Positions 51,177 to 60,145 of a stretch of 64,000 nucleotides of DNA are shown here, one piece after another. The position numbers and the translations under genes are program-made. Within the stretch, counting starts at the first letter, position 1. Each line of letters begins with the position of its first letter. The stretch spans positions 250,501-314,500 of the forward strand of contig NZ_JAFBEB010000001.1 of the NCBI RefSeq assembly GCF_016908525.1. The letters run 5' to 3'. The stretch comes from Brevibacillus fulvus (GTDB lineage Bacteria > Bacillota > Bacilli > Brevibacillales > Brevibacillaceae). The notes below the pieces were generated by a model that saw only the letters and a program-made list of their open reading frames with translations, did no database searches and was not told the DNA's origin.

Positions 51177-52118
51177 ATGACAAAACAGTGGCTGTATGTG
51201 ATTGATGAGGCGGTAAAGCGAATTGAAAATGACGAGATCGAGTTGGGGTTGCAGGCATTGCAAAAAGTGCAGGAGCATGGAAAAGACTTGCCTGAAGTGA
51301 TGCTCTATTTGGCTGATGTCTGGTATCAACTGGGACACCTTGATTCAGCTTCTGATCTGTTGAACGACTTGTTGAGCCGCACAGATGCGATGAATCGCAC
51401 TATGCGGCAGGAATGCCAGCTGTTGTTGGCAGAAGTACTGCTGGACGGGAATCAACTGGATCAGGCCGAAACCATCTTGTATGAGCTGAAGGAAGAAGGG
51501 TATGCAGGGATTGATCTCAATCTGTTGCTGGCTGACCTGTACAGTTTGCAAGGGTTGGATGAAGTGGCTCTTCGCTATGTGGAAGCGGCGCGAGAAATGG
51601 AACCTGAAAATGAAAGCATCGCGGCCGCTTTAGGAAATTTGTATGTGCGGGTAGGACGGACCGAAGAGGCGCTGGCACTGTTGGAAGAGGCCGGGGTGAG
51701 CAGCTTGGAGGCACTGCTGTTCAAAGCGCGAACGCTGGCGCAAAAAGGCGAGTTCGAACAGGCTTATCAGACGTACCGTCAGGCGCTGGAAATCGAACGA
51801 TCGCCGGAATTGCTGTTTAATACGGGCATGATGGCCTTCCACTTAGGTCATCTCCAGGAAGCCGAGACGATGATTGAAACATTGCTGGCGATTGATGAAG
51901 AGTATTTGGCCGCTTATTCGTTGCTGGCCGATATTCATCTGTCCCTGGGCAAAACGGACAAAGCGATCGTGACGTTGGAAAAATACGTCGACCTGTCCGG
52001 CTTTGATTTGGAGCAACTGAAGCGTTTAACGGCGTTGCTGACACAGGCAGGCCGGTATGAGGAAGCGAAAAAATACCAAAAGCTGCTGGACGACTGGAGC
52101 GCGGACGAAGAGGAATAA
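51177..52118 (+). CDS. ypiA: TPR-repeat protein YpiA
   Basis: A 313-residue protein made almost wholly of tetratricopeptide repeats, for example AALGNLYVRVGRTEEALALL, LLFNTGMMAFHLGHLQEAET and SLLADIHLSLGKTDKAIVTL (about eight units). It is acidic and likely a cytoplasmic scaffold. The position after aroA and before ypiB/ypiF/qcrA matches B. subtilis YpiA. The ATG at 51177 has AGAGGTG upstream. The binding partner is unknown. Confidence 0.85.
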   Translation: MTKQWLYVIDEAVKRIENDEIELGLQALQKVQEHGKDLPEVMLYLADVWYQLGHLDSASDLLNDLLSRTDAMNRTMRQECQLLLAEVLLDGNQLDQAETILYELKEEGYAGIDLNLLLADLYSLQGLDEVALRYVEAAREMEPENESIAAALGNLYVRVGRTEEALALLEEAGVSSLEALLFKARTLAQKGEFEQAYQTYRQALEIERSPELLFNTGMMAFHLGHLQEAETMIETLLAIDEEYLAAYSLLADIHLSLGKTDKAIVTLEKYVDLSGFDLEQLKRLTALLTQAGRYEEAKKYQKLLDDWSADEEE

Positions 52119-52124
52119 CGATGC

Positions 52125-52156
52125 AGGGAGCCCGAGAAATCGGGCTCCCTGTTTTA
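52125..52156 (+). terminator. Intrinsic terminator after ypiA
   Basis: AGGGAGCCCGA and TCGGGCTCCCT form a perfect 11-bp stem capped by GAAA, followed by GTTTTA. Confidence 0.85.
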
Positions 52157-52214
52157 CTTTTCCGCAAGTTGGCAAGAATGATTGGTAAATCAAGCGAAGT
52201 GAGAAGGGATTCTG

Positions 52215-53333
52215 TTGAAACTTGCTGAGATATTGGTGTTTACAGATATTAAGCAGCTTCACCAAATTGCGGAGCATTACGGTTGCGAATGCAATCCTCA
52301 CTCCAAAAACGAATTGATTACGTCATTGCTGGCCAATTTGCAACATCGGCACACGATCAAGCTGGAAGTGCAAAAATTGACCCCGATCGAAGCACATTTT
52401 CTGTTGCTGCTCTTTTTGGACAAACGTCTGCTGTTTTCGCTGGAGGATCTGTTGGCCAAGGCAAGCATCGCTTTGGCCGCAACGGCGGAGAAAACGAAAG
52501 AAGAAGCTCGACGGTTGATTGCCGGCGCGTTGAAACGCGGCTGGATCTTTCCGGCAAAAGGGACAGGGGCAGGGCAATATCAAACCCCTCATGATCTGCG
52601 TGAACCTTACATTTACGCCTGGCTGGAATCACAGACGAAAGATTGGCAGGCGGACATGGTGGAGCCGTTGGGGTACCGCGACGAGGGCACAGCGCTGTGC
52701 GATGACATGCTGCAATTCCTTCGCTTTCTGGAAGCGGAACCGATCCCGCTGACAGCGGACGGAGGTATGTACAAACGATATCAAACGCAGTTGTTCCAGT
52801 TCCTCAACGTGAAGGAAGCTCCGTTGCCGCCGCAGAAATGGCGGTTTGGTTACGGATTGCATTTCGATTTGTACCCCGACCGGTTTTCCTTGCTCTATGA
52901 CTTTTGCTACTTTCGGCGTTATATCGAAGAGAACGGCGGATTTGTCAGAATCACTGATCAGGGAAGGGAATTGATCGCTGATCCGGCAGTCGCCGAGCAT
53001 TATCACGAGTTGATCCGCTTTTGGCTTCGCCTGTACAAACGAGCGATTCCCAATTTGCCGATGCTGGTTCAGTTAATCCCGCTTCTGTCAGCGGGAAGGT
53101 GGATTGCCCAGTCGCAATTGTCCGGATTGCTGCTGCCGTGGATCAAGCCTTTTTATTATGACGAACCGATTGATATTTTATCCAACCGTGTGTTGAAAAT
53201 GATGGTCCATCTTGGTTTGCTCAAGGTTGGACAAAGCGCTGAGCAAGAATGGATGTATACGACAACTTCAGCCAGTCAGGCGTGGCTTGGCTCTTACAAT
53301 GGTTTTGTTGACACGACTATACTTTTGAAATGA
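52215..53333 (+). CDS. Hypothetical protein with winged-helix-like segments
   Basis: A 372-residue soluble protein that I cannot name. The first 140 residues look helical, with a possible winged-helix repeat (TDIKQLHQIAEHYGCECN and TPIEAHFLLLLFLDKR). The middle is charged and the last third rich in aromatic residues (YDFCYFRRYIEENGGFVRIT, RFWLRLYKRAIPNLPM). The style recalls the helicase-associated N-terminal domains of XPB-like proteins, but there is no helicase motif. TTG is the start, with GAAGGGA upstream. It has no equivalent between ypiA and ypiB in B. subtilis. Confidence 0.6.
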   Translation: MKLAEILVFTDIKQLHQIAEHYGCECNPHSKNELITSLLANLQHRHTIKLEVQKLTPIEAHFLLLLFLDKRLLFSLEDLLAKASIALAATAEKTKEEARRLIAGALKRGWIFPAKGTGAGQYQTPHDLREPYIYAWLESQTKDWQADMVEPLGYRDEGTALCDDMLQFLRFLEAEPIPLTADGGMYKRYQTQLFQFLNVKEAPLPPQKWRFGYGLHFDLYPDRFSLLYDFCYFRRYIEENGGFVRITDQGRELIADPAVAEHYHELIRFWLRLYKRAIPNLPMLVQLIPLLSAGRWIAQSQLSGLLLPWIKPFYYDEPIDILSNRVLKMMVHLGLLKVGQSAEQEWMYTTTSASQAWLGSYNGFVDTTILLK

Positions 53334-53342
53334 GGGATTGGT

Positions 53343-53570
53343 ATGGATCGGTCCAGTTTTTACGGACATAACATGTATTATGGTAACAATAGCATGGTGG
53401 CAGGTTTGTTGTCGGAACTCGTAATGGATGAACAGGTGCGAAGCCACCGCAAGAAGACGCTGTACGAGCAAATTGATCGCGCTTTGGCCAAAAAGGACAA
53501 GGAAGAGTTTTTGCTGCTGACAACAGAGTTAAAAGCGATTATTGCCTATGAACAGACAGAAACAGGCTGA
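53343..53570 (+). CDS. IDEAL-domain small protein (YpiB C-terminal-like)
   Basis: A 75-residue protein whose C-terminal half, LYEQIDRALAKKDKEEFLLLTTELKAI (split here into LYEQIDRALAKKDKE and EFLLLTTELKAI), matches the IDEAL domain at the end of B. subtilis YpiB and related proteins. The UPF0302 N-terminal domain of YpiB is missing; instead there is a polar MDRSSFYGHNMYYGNNS start. The ATG follows GAGGGATTGGT, ten bases after the preceding gene. The role is unknown. Confidence 0.7.
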   Translation: MDRSSFYGHNMYYGNNSMVAGLLSELVMDEQVRSHRKKTLYEQIDRALAKKDKEEFLLLTTELKAIIAYEQTETG

Positions 53571-53649
53571 TTGCAAGCGTTCTCTGGTCATGCTACTCTA
53601 ACTGTAGAGAACTGTAGAGTGGCAAACCAGCGAAGAGGAGAAATGTTGG

Positions 53650-54069
53650 ATGCAGTGGACGAGTGAAGATTTGAACAAATGGGAGGAGCTGCGGCCATAC
53701 GTCGACACCGCGCTTCTCCCAATTTATTTTTATCAATCGGCAGTTGCCATCCCCACCCACGCGCTGCAGATGGCCTATTTGACGAATATCGCCGCAGCCT
53801 TGGAAAGACGGTTGAAAGGACGGATGCTGTTGTATCCGCTTCGCTACCAAATGGCAGAGGAGCAAGCGGAGCTTATGGCCCCCGATGCTTTCCCGTTTTA
53901 TGTCGTTCTGCACTTTGGCGGACAACCGGTCCGCGTTCGCTCCGTCAACGAGGCAAGCAAGGTCGCCTATTTGGCCATCAGCAATGAGGAACTGGATTCG
54001 GAATTGCGCTTTGCGATTACCGTCGATGTTCTCTATCAAGAGATTTTAGCGCTCTGGCAAAAACGATAA
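53650..54069 (+). CDS. ypiF: YpiF-like DUF2487 protein
   Basis: A 139-residue soluble protein beginning MQWTSEDLNKWEELRPYVDT, the hallmark of the DUF2487 (YpiF) family found just before qcrA in Bacillus. No cofactor motif or membrane segment is visible. The ATG follows AGAGGAG. The role is unknown. Confidence 0.85.
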   Translation: MQWTSEDLNKWEELRPYVDTALLPIYFYQSAVAIPTHALQMAYLTNIAAALERRLKGRMLLYPLRYQMAEEQAELMAPDAFPFYVVLHFGGQPVRVRSVNEASKVAYLAISNEELDSELRFAITVDVLYQEILALWQKR

Positions 54070-54178
54070 GAAAGCAAGTTTGGTCATACTAAAAAAGGAT
54101 TGTTGTTACATATTTGACAAAATGCTAACAATCTTGGCATTTACAGCTTTTGTATATTCTGATCTCCTATGGATATTC

Positions 54179-54207
54179 TTGACATCTAAAAATTGGTTAG
54201 CTATGAT
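54179..54207 (+). promoter_or_regulatory. Promoter for qcrABC
   Basis: Perfect TTGACA, 17 bases, then TATGAT, 77 bases before qcrA. Confidence 0.75.
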
Positions 54208-54283
54208 TGGGATTGACCTAGTGTAAATGTGTATTAAATTAAACTTCGTACGCGAAACCACAAGATAAGGAGGGAAAGAAGAG

Positions 54284-54802
54284 ATGAGTGAGAAACGGGA
54301 GATCTCAAGACGCACATTTTTGAACTACGCACTCATGGGAACGGGCGGTTTCCTTGCTGCAGGAATGATTACTCCAATGATCCGTTTTGCTGTGGATCCA
54401 TTATTAAAAGCTTCGGCTGGTGGAGATAAAGTAGCAGTTGGTAGCGTAGACGAATTTGGTCCAGAACCAAAACGCGTCGAATTCAAAGTTCACACCAAGG
54501 ATGGTTGGTATGAATCAGATTCTGTATTGTCTGCATGGGTAACAAAAAATGACAAGGGTGAGATTCTGGCTCTATCACCGATTTGTAAACATTTGGGATG
54601 TACGGTTAACTGGAATGATAACCCGGATTATCCAAATGAGTATTACTGTCCTTGCCATGGAGGCCGATATAATATCAACGGTCAACAATATATCGGTACG
54701 CCTCCAACCAAACCGCTTGACGAATATGAAACTGAAGTCAAAGATGGAAAATTGTATTTGGGTAAAATCAAACCAAATCCTCGTCCGGGGGTGAGTGAAT
54801 AA
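54284..54802 (+). CDS. qcrA: Menaquinol-cytochrome c reductase iron-sulfur subunit
   Basis: A 172-residue Rieske protein. The N-terminus has a twin-arginine-like segment SRRTFLNYA and a membrane anchor (about residues 12-35). The [2Fe-2S] ligands are CKHLGC (C101, H103, plus C106) and CPCHGG (C122, C124, H125). It transfers electrons from menaquinol to the cytochrome c part of the complex. The ATG follows AAGGAGGG. It is the first gene of the qcrABC operon. Confidence 0.97.
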   Translation: MSEKREISRRTFLNYALMGTGGFLAAGMITPMIRFAVDPLLKASAGGDKVAVGSVDEFGPEPKRVEFKVHTKDGWYESDSVLSAWVTKNDKGEILALSPICKHLGCTVNWNDNPDYPNEYYCPCHGGRYNINGQQYIGTPPTKPLDEYETEVKDGKLYLGKIKPNPRPGVSE

Positions 54803-54803
54803 G

Positions 54804-55475
54804 ATGATCCAAAAAATGTATGATTGGGTAGATGAACGGCTGAATGTCACTCCAATGTGGCGCGATTTGGCTGACCATGAAGTGCCCGAGCATGTGAACC
54901 CAGCGCACCATTTTTCTGCGTTCGTATATTGCTTTGGTGGACTAACCTTCTTTATTACTGTTATCCAAATCCTGTCTGGAATGTTTTTGACGATGTATTA
55001 CGTTCCGGATATCGTAAATGCGTACGAGTCTGTTAAATATCTGCAAAATGAAGTCGCTTTCGGCGTGATCGTACGCGGTATGCATCACTGGGGTGCCAGT
55101 TTGGTCATCGTCATGATGTTTTTACATACGCTGCGCGTATTTTTCACAGGTTCCTACAAGAAACCTCGCGAGTTGAACTGGGTAGTCGGCATGTTGATCT
55201 TCTTCGTCATGCTGGGCTTGGGTTTCACCGGCTATCTGCTGCCATGGGACAACACCGCTTATTTCGCGACAAAAGTAGGTTTGGAGATCGCCAACTCCGT
55301 ACCGTTGATCGGTCCGTATATCAAAACCTTGTTGACAGGCGGCGATATCGTAGGGGCGCAAACGTTATCCCGTTTCTTTGCGATCCACGTATTTTTCTTG
55401 CCGGGCGCTCTCCTGGGCTTGCTGGCTGGGCACTTTATCATGATCCGTGCTCAAGGTATCTCAGGTCCGCTATGA
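54804..55475 (+). CDS. qcrB: Menaquinol-cytochrome c reductase cytochrome b subunit
   Basis: A 223-residue b6-type cytochrome b with four membrane helices. Haem-ligating histidines are in MHHWGASLVIVMMFLHTLR and in the later IHVFFLPGALLGLLAGHF. GYLLPWD and the Qo-site-adjacent motif are present. The ATG at 54804 gives a length equal to B. subtilis QcrB; the GTG at 54795 lies in qcrA. Confidence 0.97.
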   Translation: MIQKMYDWVDERLNVTPMWRDLADHEVPEHVNPAHHFSAFVYCFGGLTFFITVIQILSGMFLTMYYVPDIVNAYESVKYLQNEVAFGVIVRGMHHWGASLVIVMMFLHTLRVFFTGSYKKPRELNWVVGMLIFFVMLGLGFTGYLLPWDNTAYFATKVGLEIANSVPLIGPYIKTLLTGGDIVGAQTLSRFFAIHVFFLPGALLGLLAGHFIMIRAQGISGPL

Positions 55476-55508
55476 TTTTAGTCTTCGACAATTAAAGGAG
55501 GAAATAGC

Positions 55509-56279
55509 ATGGCAAAACACGATAAAGATGCTACCTTCGTCGGAGACTCGAGAATTTCGGCGAAGCGCATCCCGAATATTGCTCCTTCCTACTCGGATTT
55601 TCCGGGTAAATCGGAGCCTTTCTGGCCAAACTTTCTGCTTAAGGAATGGATGGTTGCGGCAGTATGTCTGGTCGGGTTTCTGATTTTGACGGTGTCTCAT
55701 CCGTCGCCTTTGACCGACAAAGCCAACCCGAATGATACTTCATTCGTACCGTTGCCAGACTGGTACTTCCTGTTTCTGTACCAATTGCTGAAATATCCGT
55801 GGGCGTCGGGCGACTGGGTCGTTTTGGGAACCATCATTATTCCGGCAGTAGCTTTTGGAGCAATGGTGCTGGCTCCTTGGTTGGATAAAGGCAAAGAGCG
55901 TCGTGCGAAAAAACGTCCGGTTGCTACCGGATTGATGCTGGTAAGCTTGGTCGGGATCTTCTACCTGACTTGGGCGGCCGACCATGAACACTCTCTGCAC
56001 CATTCCAGCAATCAAGCTGGCGGAGGCGCTGTAGCAAGCGGCGATCCCAACTTCAAGCCTGATGAGATCTGGACCAAGCAAACCTCCTGCATGGGTTGCC
56101 ACGGCAACAACATGGAAGGGATGGTTGGACCGAACCTGCAAAAGATCGGAAGCAAGTATTCCGCGGAAGAGATTGAAGGGATCATCAAAAACGGAAAACC
56201 GCCGGGCATGCCTGCTGGTTTGATCAAGGATGAAGCAGAAATCAAAAAACTGGCCGAGTATATGGCAGGTTTAAAATAA
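55509..56279 (+). CDS. qcrC: Menaquinol-cytochrome c reductase subunit IV / cytochrome c fusion
   Basis: A 256-residue fusion characteristic of Bacillus-type bc complexes. The N-terminal part is subunit IV (helices at about 47-64 and 105-122, with PDWYFLFLYQLLKYP, the PEWY-like Qo motif). A third helix (about 139-156) and a C-terminal c-type cytochrome follow, with haem site CMGCH (C194, C197, H198) and axial Met in GMPAG. The ATG follows AAAGGAGG. Confidence 0.97.
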   Translation: MAKHDKDATFVGDSRISAKRIPNIAPSYSDFPGKSEPFWPNFLLKEWMVAAVCLVGFLILTVSHPSPLTDKANPNDTSFVPLPDWYFLFLYQLLKYPWASGDWVVLGTIIIPAVAFGAMVLAPWLDKGKERRAKKRPVATGLMLVSLVGIFYLTWAADHEHSLHHSSNQAGGGAVASGDPNFKPDEIWTKQTSCMGCHGNNMEGMVGPNLQKIGSKYSAEEIEGIIKNGKPPGMPAGLIKDEAEIKKLAEYMAGLK

Positions 56280-56289
56280 GGTTCACCGT

Positions 56290-56317
56290 AAAAAGCTGAC
56301 CTCGGTCGGCTTTTTAT
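56290..56317 (+). terminator. Intrinsic terminator after qcrC
   Basis: AAAAGCTGACC and GGTCGGCTTTT pair (one wobble) around a two-base spacer, with T-run. Confidence 0.85.
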
Positions 56318-56446
56318 TCTAAACGGATGGCATTCGTTGTTGAGTAAGCAGGGGAAAAGCTTATATACTGATAGGGAGAGGAAACAGAGGCTTTCCTGAA
56401 AATTGTTGCTGATTTGTTGATCAGGCCAAGAGCGGGAGACGATTAA

Positions 56447-57046
56447 ATGAGTTGGTTATGGGAGTGGTTTTTGCAATCCTTAGAGAAGAAGTGGTTCCTG
56501 TGGTTGCTGTTTGTGATCAATTTCTTGGGAACGATCTATGGCTTCTACTGGTATGGAAATCAGCTGGCCGATACACCAACGTATCTGCGCATTTTTGTAC
56601 CCGATAGCCCAACCGGGAGCGGTTTGTTCACTTTGGTGTTGCTAACCTATTTGCTTGGTCGCCATATCCCTGTATTAGAGGCGTTGGCGGGAATTACCAA
56701 CTTCAAGTATGGGATTTGGGCTGTTGCTGTCATATTGTCAGGCTGGTCGCTAGGCAATGAAGTCCATTGGACCGATATTATGCTGTTGATTTCACATGGA
56801 GGCATGGCGGTTGAGTCAGTGTTATACAGCCGGTTTTACCAGTTGAGCTGGCTGCCGGTGGGAATCGCAGCATTATGGACATTGAACAACGATTTTCTTG
56901 ATTATGTTATGGATATTCATCCCTGGTTGCCGGATGTACTTGTTCCCTATACGGGGATCGTCGGTCTTTGCACCGTGCTGTTAAGTCTGATATCCATTTC
57001 CTTGATCTGGTTTTTAAACAGCAAACTTACGCAAAACAAGGTCTAA
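56447..57046 (+). CDS. ypjA: YpjA-like DUF1405 membrane protein
   Basis: A 199-residue integral membrane protein with about six helices. WFLWLLFVINFLGTIYGFYWY opens the DUF1405 family, and FVPDSPTGSGLF and a C-terminal VPYTGIVG follow. B. subtilis ypjA lies at the same place after qcrC. The ATG is preceded by GAGCGGGAGACG. The role is unknown. Confidence 0.88.
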   Translation: MSWLWEWFLQSLEKKWFLWLLFVINFLGTIYGFYWYGNQLADTPTYLRIFVPDSPTGSGLFTLVLLTYLLGRHIPVLEALAGITNFKYGIWAVAVILSGWSLGNEVHWTDIMLLISHGGMAVESVLYSRFYQLSWLPVGIAALWTLNNDFLDYVMDIHPWLPDVLVPYTGIVGLCTVLLSLISISLIWFLNSKLTQNKV

Positions 57047-57052
57047 TCTTGT

Positions 57053-57091
57053 CCTCCTTCCCATAGGCTGTACTGTGGAAGGAGGTTTTTT
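57053..57091 (+). terminator. Terminator whose 3' arm carries the ypjB ribosome site
   Basis: CCTCCTTCC (57053-57061) pairs perfectly with GGAAGGAGG (57077-57085), followed by TTTTTT. The GGAGG of the 3' arm is also the Shine-Dalgarno of ypjB, whose TTG start is at 57095. Confidence 0.75.
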
Positions 57092-57094
57092 CTG

Positions 57095-57910
57095 TTGAAG
57101 AGAAACGCGAAAATTTTGCTAACTTTGTTTCTGGCCGGGTTGCTTCTCGCATTGCCCATCGGTTATTTCGTGGTCAAACTGGAAAAACCGACAGAGCTCG
57201 ATGAATTGATCCAACTGGATAAAACAGCGGCTGAGTTGCTCACGCTGACCAAAAAGAAAGAAATCGAGGCAGCTCAGGTAAGAATGAACCAGCTTGCGCA
57301 GACGTTTCCCAACACGGTCTTGCCCGGTTCCATAAGAATCGAAAGCTTGCATGCGGTGACGCAGTCTATTTTGGCGGCAAAAAAAGTGTTTACGGGAGGA
57401 GAAGCTGACGAAGCAGCGTTGCTTTGGCATGCCACCCAGGTCAGAGTCGCGATTGATGCGTTGCGCAACGCCGATCGGCCGATGTGGAGAGATTACTATG
57501 CGTCTTATGCCAATCAGATGCAAAATCTGTTGGATGCTTCCGTTGAACGGGAGTTAACCGAGTTTCGGGCGCAATTCGATGAAAATTATCGTTTGTTTTT
57601 GGCGATCAAGCCAGGCATGAGCGTCCAATTGACGGAAGCGGAAATGAATCGGATCGTGGCGGATTATGAATTGTTGGCCAGAGAAATTCGCAAAGACGAT
57701 ATTGATTGGCAGCTTGTCAGAGAGACGTTGCGCGAACTGAGCACAGACATGCAGGAAGCTTTTACGGGGAAAGAGCGGAGTGCTTTCGCTACCTTGATGA
57801 GTCCGCATTCACCGTTTGCCATCATTTTCTCCATTTTTTTCGCAGTGAGTATGGCGCTTGCTTATGCAGCCTGGAAAAAATATGATGGCGAGCAAGCGAA
57901 TACAATTTAA
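57095..57910 (+). CDS. ypjB: Sporulation protein YpjB
   Basis: A 271-residue membrane protein of the YpjB family. It has an N-terminal signal sequence (ILLTLFLAGLLLALPIGYFV), a long helical external domain (about residues 30-235) and a C-terminal membrane helix (FAIIFSIFFAVSMALAYAAW) with a short charged tail. B. subtilis ypjB occupies the same position after ypjA and is tied to sporulation by sigma-E-type expression. The TTG start has GGAAGGAGG upstream. Confidence 0.82.
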   Translation: MKRNAKILLTLFLAGLLLALPIGYFVVKLEKPTELDELIQLDKTAAELLTLTKKKEIEAAQVRMNQLAQTFPNTVLPGSIRIESLHAVTQSILAAKKVFTGGEADEAALLWHATQVRVAIDALRNADRPMWRDYYASYANQMQNLLDASVERELTEFRAQFDENYRLFLAIKPGMSVQLTEAEMNRIVADYELLAREIRKDDIDWQLVRETLRELSTDMQEAFTGKERSAFATLMSPHSPFAIIFSIFFAVSMALAYAAWKKYDGEQANTI

Positions 57911-57925
57911 CAGCAGGCAACGTTA

Positions 57926-57955
57926 CAACCCCCTGTCCGCAATGGCAGGGGGTTG
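57926..57955. terminator. GC-rich hairpin between converging genes
   Basis: CAACCCCCTG and CAGGGGGTTG form a perfect 10-bp stem with a ten-base loop. There is no U-run on either strand, so termination by it is uncertain. Confidence 0.4.
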
Positions 57956-57980
57956 CCTCGTATTAAAAACCACGATTCGG

Positions 57981-58841
57981 TTATTCGTTCAGCGGTTGTT
58001 TGTTCTCATCGAGGGTGAAACCTTCCCCCAGCACTTCGTGCACATCGTTGACAATGACAAAGGCGTGCGGATCCAGGTTTTGAACGATATTTTTGAAGCG
58101 GACCACTTCGTTGCGACTGACGACGACATAAACGACATTTTTGTGTTCGCCAGAATATGCGCCTTTTCCGGTCAGCAGCGTAACGCCACGGCCGAGCTCA
58201 AGGATTTGCTTGGCGATCTCGTCGGCTTTGTCGGAAATGATCGTCAGGGCTCTTCCGGCATAAGAACCGTCCTGGAAGAAATCGATGACTCTGGCGGAGA
58301 TGAAAACGGCTACCAGGGTGTACATCGCGCTTTCCAGACTTAGATAGACCAGCGAAATGGCAATGACCGCCATATCAAAAATAAACAGTGTCCGCCCCAT
58401 GCTGATGCCAAAGTATTTTTGCACCATGCGGGCGATGATGTCTGTCCCTCCGGTCGTTCCCCCATAGCGGAAAATGATGCCAAGACCGGCCCCCACGGTC
58501 ACCCCTGCATACAATGAAGCGAGCAGTCGGTCTTCCAGCGCCGGCGGATGCGGCAGAGAGGCAAAAAGGGAGAGAAACAAAGAAAGGGCGATCGTGCCGA
58601 TCAACGTATAAACAAAGGAAGTGCGCCCCAGTATCTTCCATCCCAAAAAGAACAAAGGTACGTTTAGCACAAAATAGACGATCCCTTGATCGAGAAGGGG
58701 AAGCAACAGTTTGATGATGATGCTGACCCCGGTAATCCCGCCTTCCGCCAAGTTATTCGGTATGTTGAAGGAGTTGATCCCGAACCCCATAATGGCCGAA
58801 CCGATAATAATGGCTGCGATGCTTTTTAATCGAAGATTCAT
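57981..58841 (-). CDS. YitT-family membrane protein (YpjC-like)
   Basis: A 286-residue protein with five or six membrane segments in the first 200 residues and a C-terminal cytoplasmic DUF2179 domain (about 205-286, RALTIISDKADEIAKQILE through GVTLLTGKGAYSGE). NIPNNLAEGGITGVSII and FRYGGTTGGTDIIA are family motifs. B. subtilis has ypjC of this family at this position. The ATG at 58841 has AGGGAGCG upstream on the minus strand; the frame back to 58910 lacks a site. The substrate is unknown. Confidence 0.88.
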   Translation of the reverse strand: MNLRLKSIAAIIIGSAIMGFGINSFNIPNNLAEGGITGVSIIIKLLLPLLDQGIVYFVLNVPLFFLGWKILGRTSFVYTLIGTIALSLFLSLFASLPHPPALEDRLLASLYAGVTVGAGLGIIFRYGGTTGGTDIIARMVQKYFGISMGRTLFIFDMAVIAISLVYLSLESAMYTLVAVFISARVIDFFQDGSYAGRALTIISDKADEIAKQILELGRGVTLLTGKGAYSGEHKNVVYVVVSRNEVVRFKNIVQNLDPHAFVIVNDVHEVLGEGFTLDENKQPLNE

Positions 58842-59010
58842 CCGTATTTTCGCTCCCTTGTAAACAACTACCAGTGCCATTATAAAGCAGCGATATAGCC
58901 TTGTCCACAAAGTGAATCTTTAGGATTTGGCAAAACGCGGCAGATCGGTTAGGATAAATTTAGACAAAACCTGAAGCTGGGCTGAACAGTATGGAAAAAG
59001 GAGTGTCTGC

Positions 59011-59349
59011 ATGGAAAGTCAAAATCGGAAAACCTTGCAACAGATCCAAGCAGAGGTCGACCAATACATTTCCCAATTTAAAGAAGGGTACTTTTCGCCC
59101 TTGGCCATGATGGCGCGCATGACGGAAGAGGTTGGCGAGCTGGCGCGTGAAATTAATCATTATTATGGAGAAAAGCCGAAAAAAAGCGATGAGGCGGAAA
59201 AAACAGTTGAAGAAGAGCTGGGAGACGTCTTGTTTATTGTTTTATGCTTTGCCAACTCGCTCGGCATTGATTTGCAGGAAGCGTTTGACCGTATTATGCA
59301 CAAATTTAATACACGCGATAAAGATCGCTGGACAAGAATAGAGGAGTAG
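59011..59349 (+). CDS. ypjD: MazG-like nucleotide pyrophosphohydrolase (YpjD)
   Basis: A 112-residue all-helical member of the MazG/dUTPase-alpha family that hydrolyses nucleoside triphosphates to monophosphates. The metal-binding ExxE and ExxD patterns are [16 protein letters not shown] (about residues 38-53) and [13 protein letters not shown] (about 67-79). The ATG follows AAAAAGGAG. It begins the mazG-dapB-mgsA-bshB1-bshA cluster, as in B. subtilis. Confidence 0.93.
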   Translation: MESQNRKTLQQIQAEVDQYISQFKEGYFSPLAMMARMTEEVGELAREINHYYGEKPKKSDEAEKTVEEELGDVLFIVLCFANSLGIDLQEAFDRIMHKFNTRDKDRWTRIEE

Positions 59350-59354
59350 CGTAT

Positions 59355-60113
59355 ATGGCTGAAGATAAACAAATTCGCGTAACCATAGCGGGAGCAAATG
59401 GGAGAATGGGGCAGGAAGCTGTAAAAATGGTCCAGGGAGATCCAGGGTTGCTGTATGTCGGCCCCATCGATACAAGAGGAACAGATGAAGAAGTAAAAGC
59501 ACGGTTTGCGCAATTGCAGCCGGATGTGCTGGTCGATTTCACGACACCGCAGCATGTATACCGACACTTGCAACTCGCTTTGCAGCTGGGGATTCGCCCT
59601 GTGGTCGGCACAACCGGGTTGACTGCCGAACAGATCGCCGAATTGACCGAACAGTACAAAACGGCGGGATTGGGCGGGGTGATCGCTCCGAACTTTGCGA
59701 TCGGTGCCATTTTGTGCATGAAATTTGCGGCGATGGCGGCCAAATACATGCCGCACGTGGAAATTATTGAACTCCACCATGATCGGAAGTTGGATGCGCC
59801 AAGCGGAACGGCGATCAAGACGGCAGAAATGATCGCAGCAAGCCGCAACACGCTGCGCCAGGGTCATCCCGACGAAGAAGAGAGCATCGCGGGCGCGAGA
59901 GGAGCCGACTATGACGGCTTCCGCATCCACAGTGTCCGATTGCCTGGCTTGGTTGCTCACCAAGAGGTGCTGTTTGGCGCGACCGGCCAAACCTTGTCGA
60001 TTCGCCATGACTCCATCAGCCGGGAATCGTTTATGCCAGGCGTCAACATGGCGATCAAGGCGGTTGTCAACCTGGAGCAGCTTGTCTACGGTCTGGAACA
60101 TTTGCTTGACTAA
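59355..60113 (+). CDS. dapB: 4-hydroxy-tetrahydrodipicolinate reductase
   Basis: A 252-residue NAD(P)H-dependent enzyme of lysine/diaminopimelate synthesis, also feeding dipicolinate in spores. The dinucleotide motif is [10 protein letters not shown] (about residues 13-22), VGTTGL and APNFAIGA follow, and the catalytic block is [15 protein letters not shown] (about 139-153). The ATG is five bases after ypjD. Confidence 0.97.
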   Translation: MAEDKQIRVTIAGANGRMGQEAVKMVQGDPGLLYVGPIDTRGTDEEVKARFAQLQPDVLVDFTTPQHVYRHLQLALQLGIRPVVGTTGLTAEQIAELTEQYKTAGLGGVIAPNFAIGAILCMKFAAMAAKYMPHVEIIELHHDRKLDAPSGTAIKTAEMIAASRNTLRQGHPDEEESIAGARGADYDGFRIHSVRLPGLVAHQEVLFGATGQTLSIRHDSISRESFMPGVNMAIKAVVNLEQLVYGLEHLLD

Positions 60114-60145
60114 AAGACGATAAAACGCAAGGGGAGAGGATTCGC

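Noticed and set aside
53580-53640. Short direct repeat ACTGTAGAG and palindrome before ypiF
   Set aside because: It is too short and has no terminator tail; no regulator family could be tied to it.
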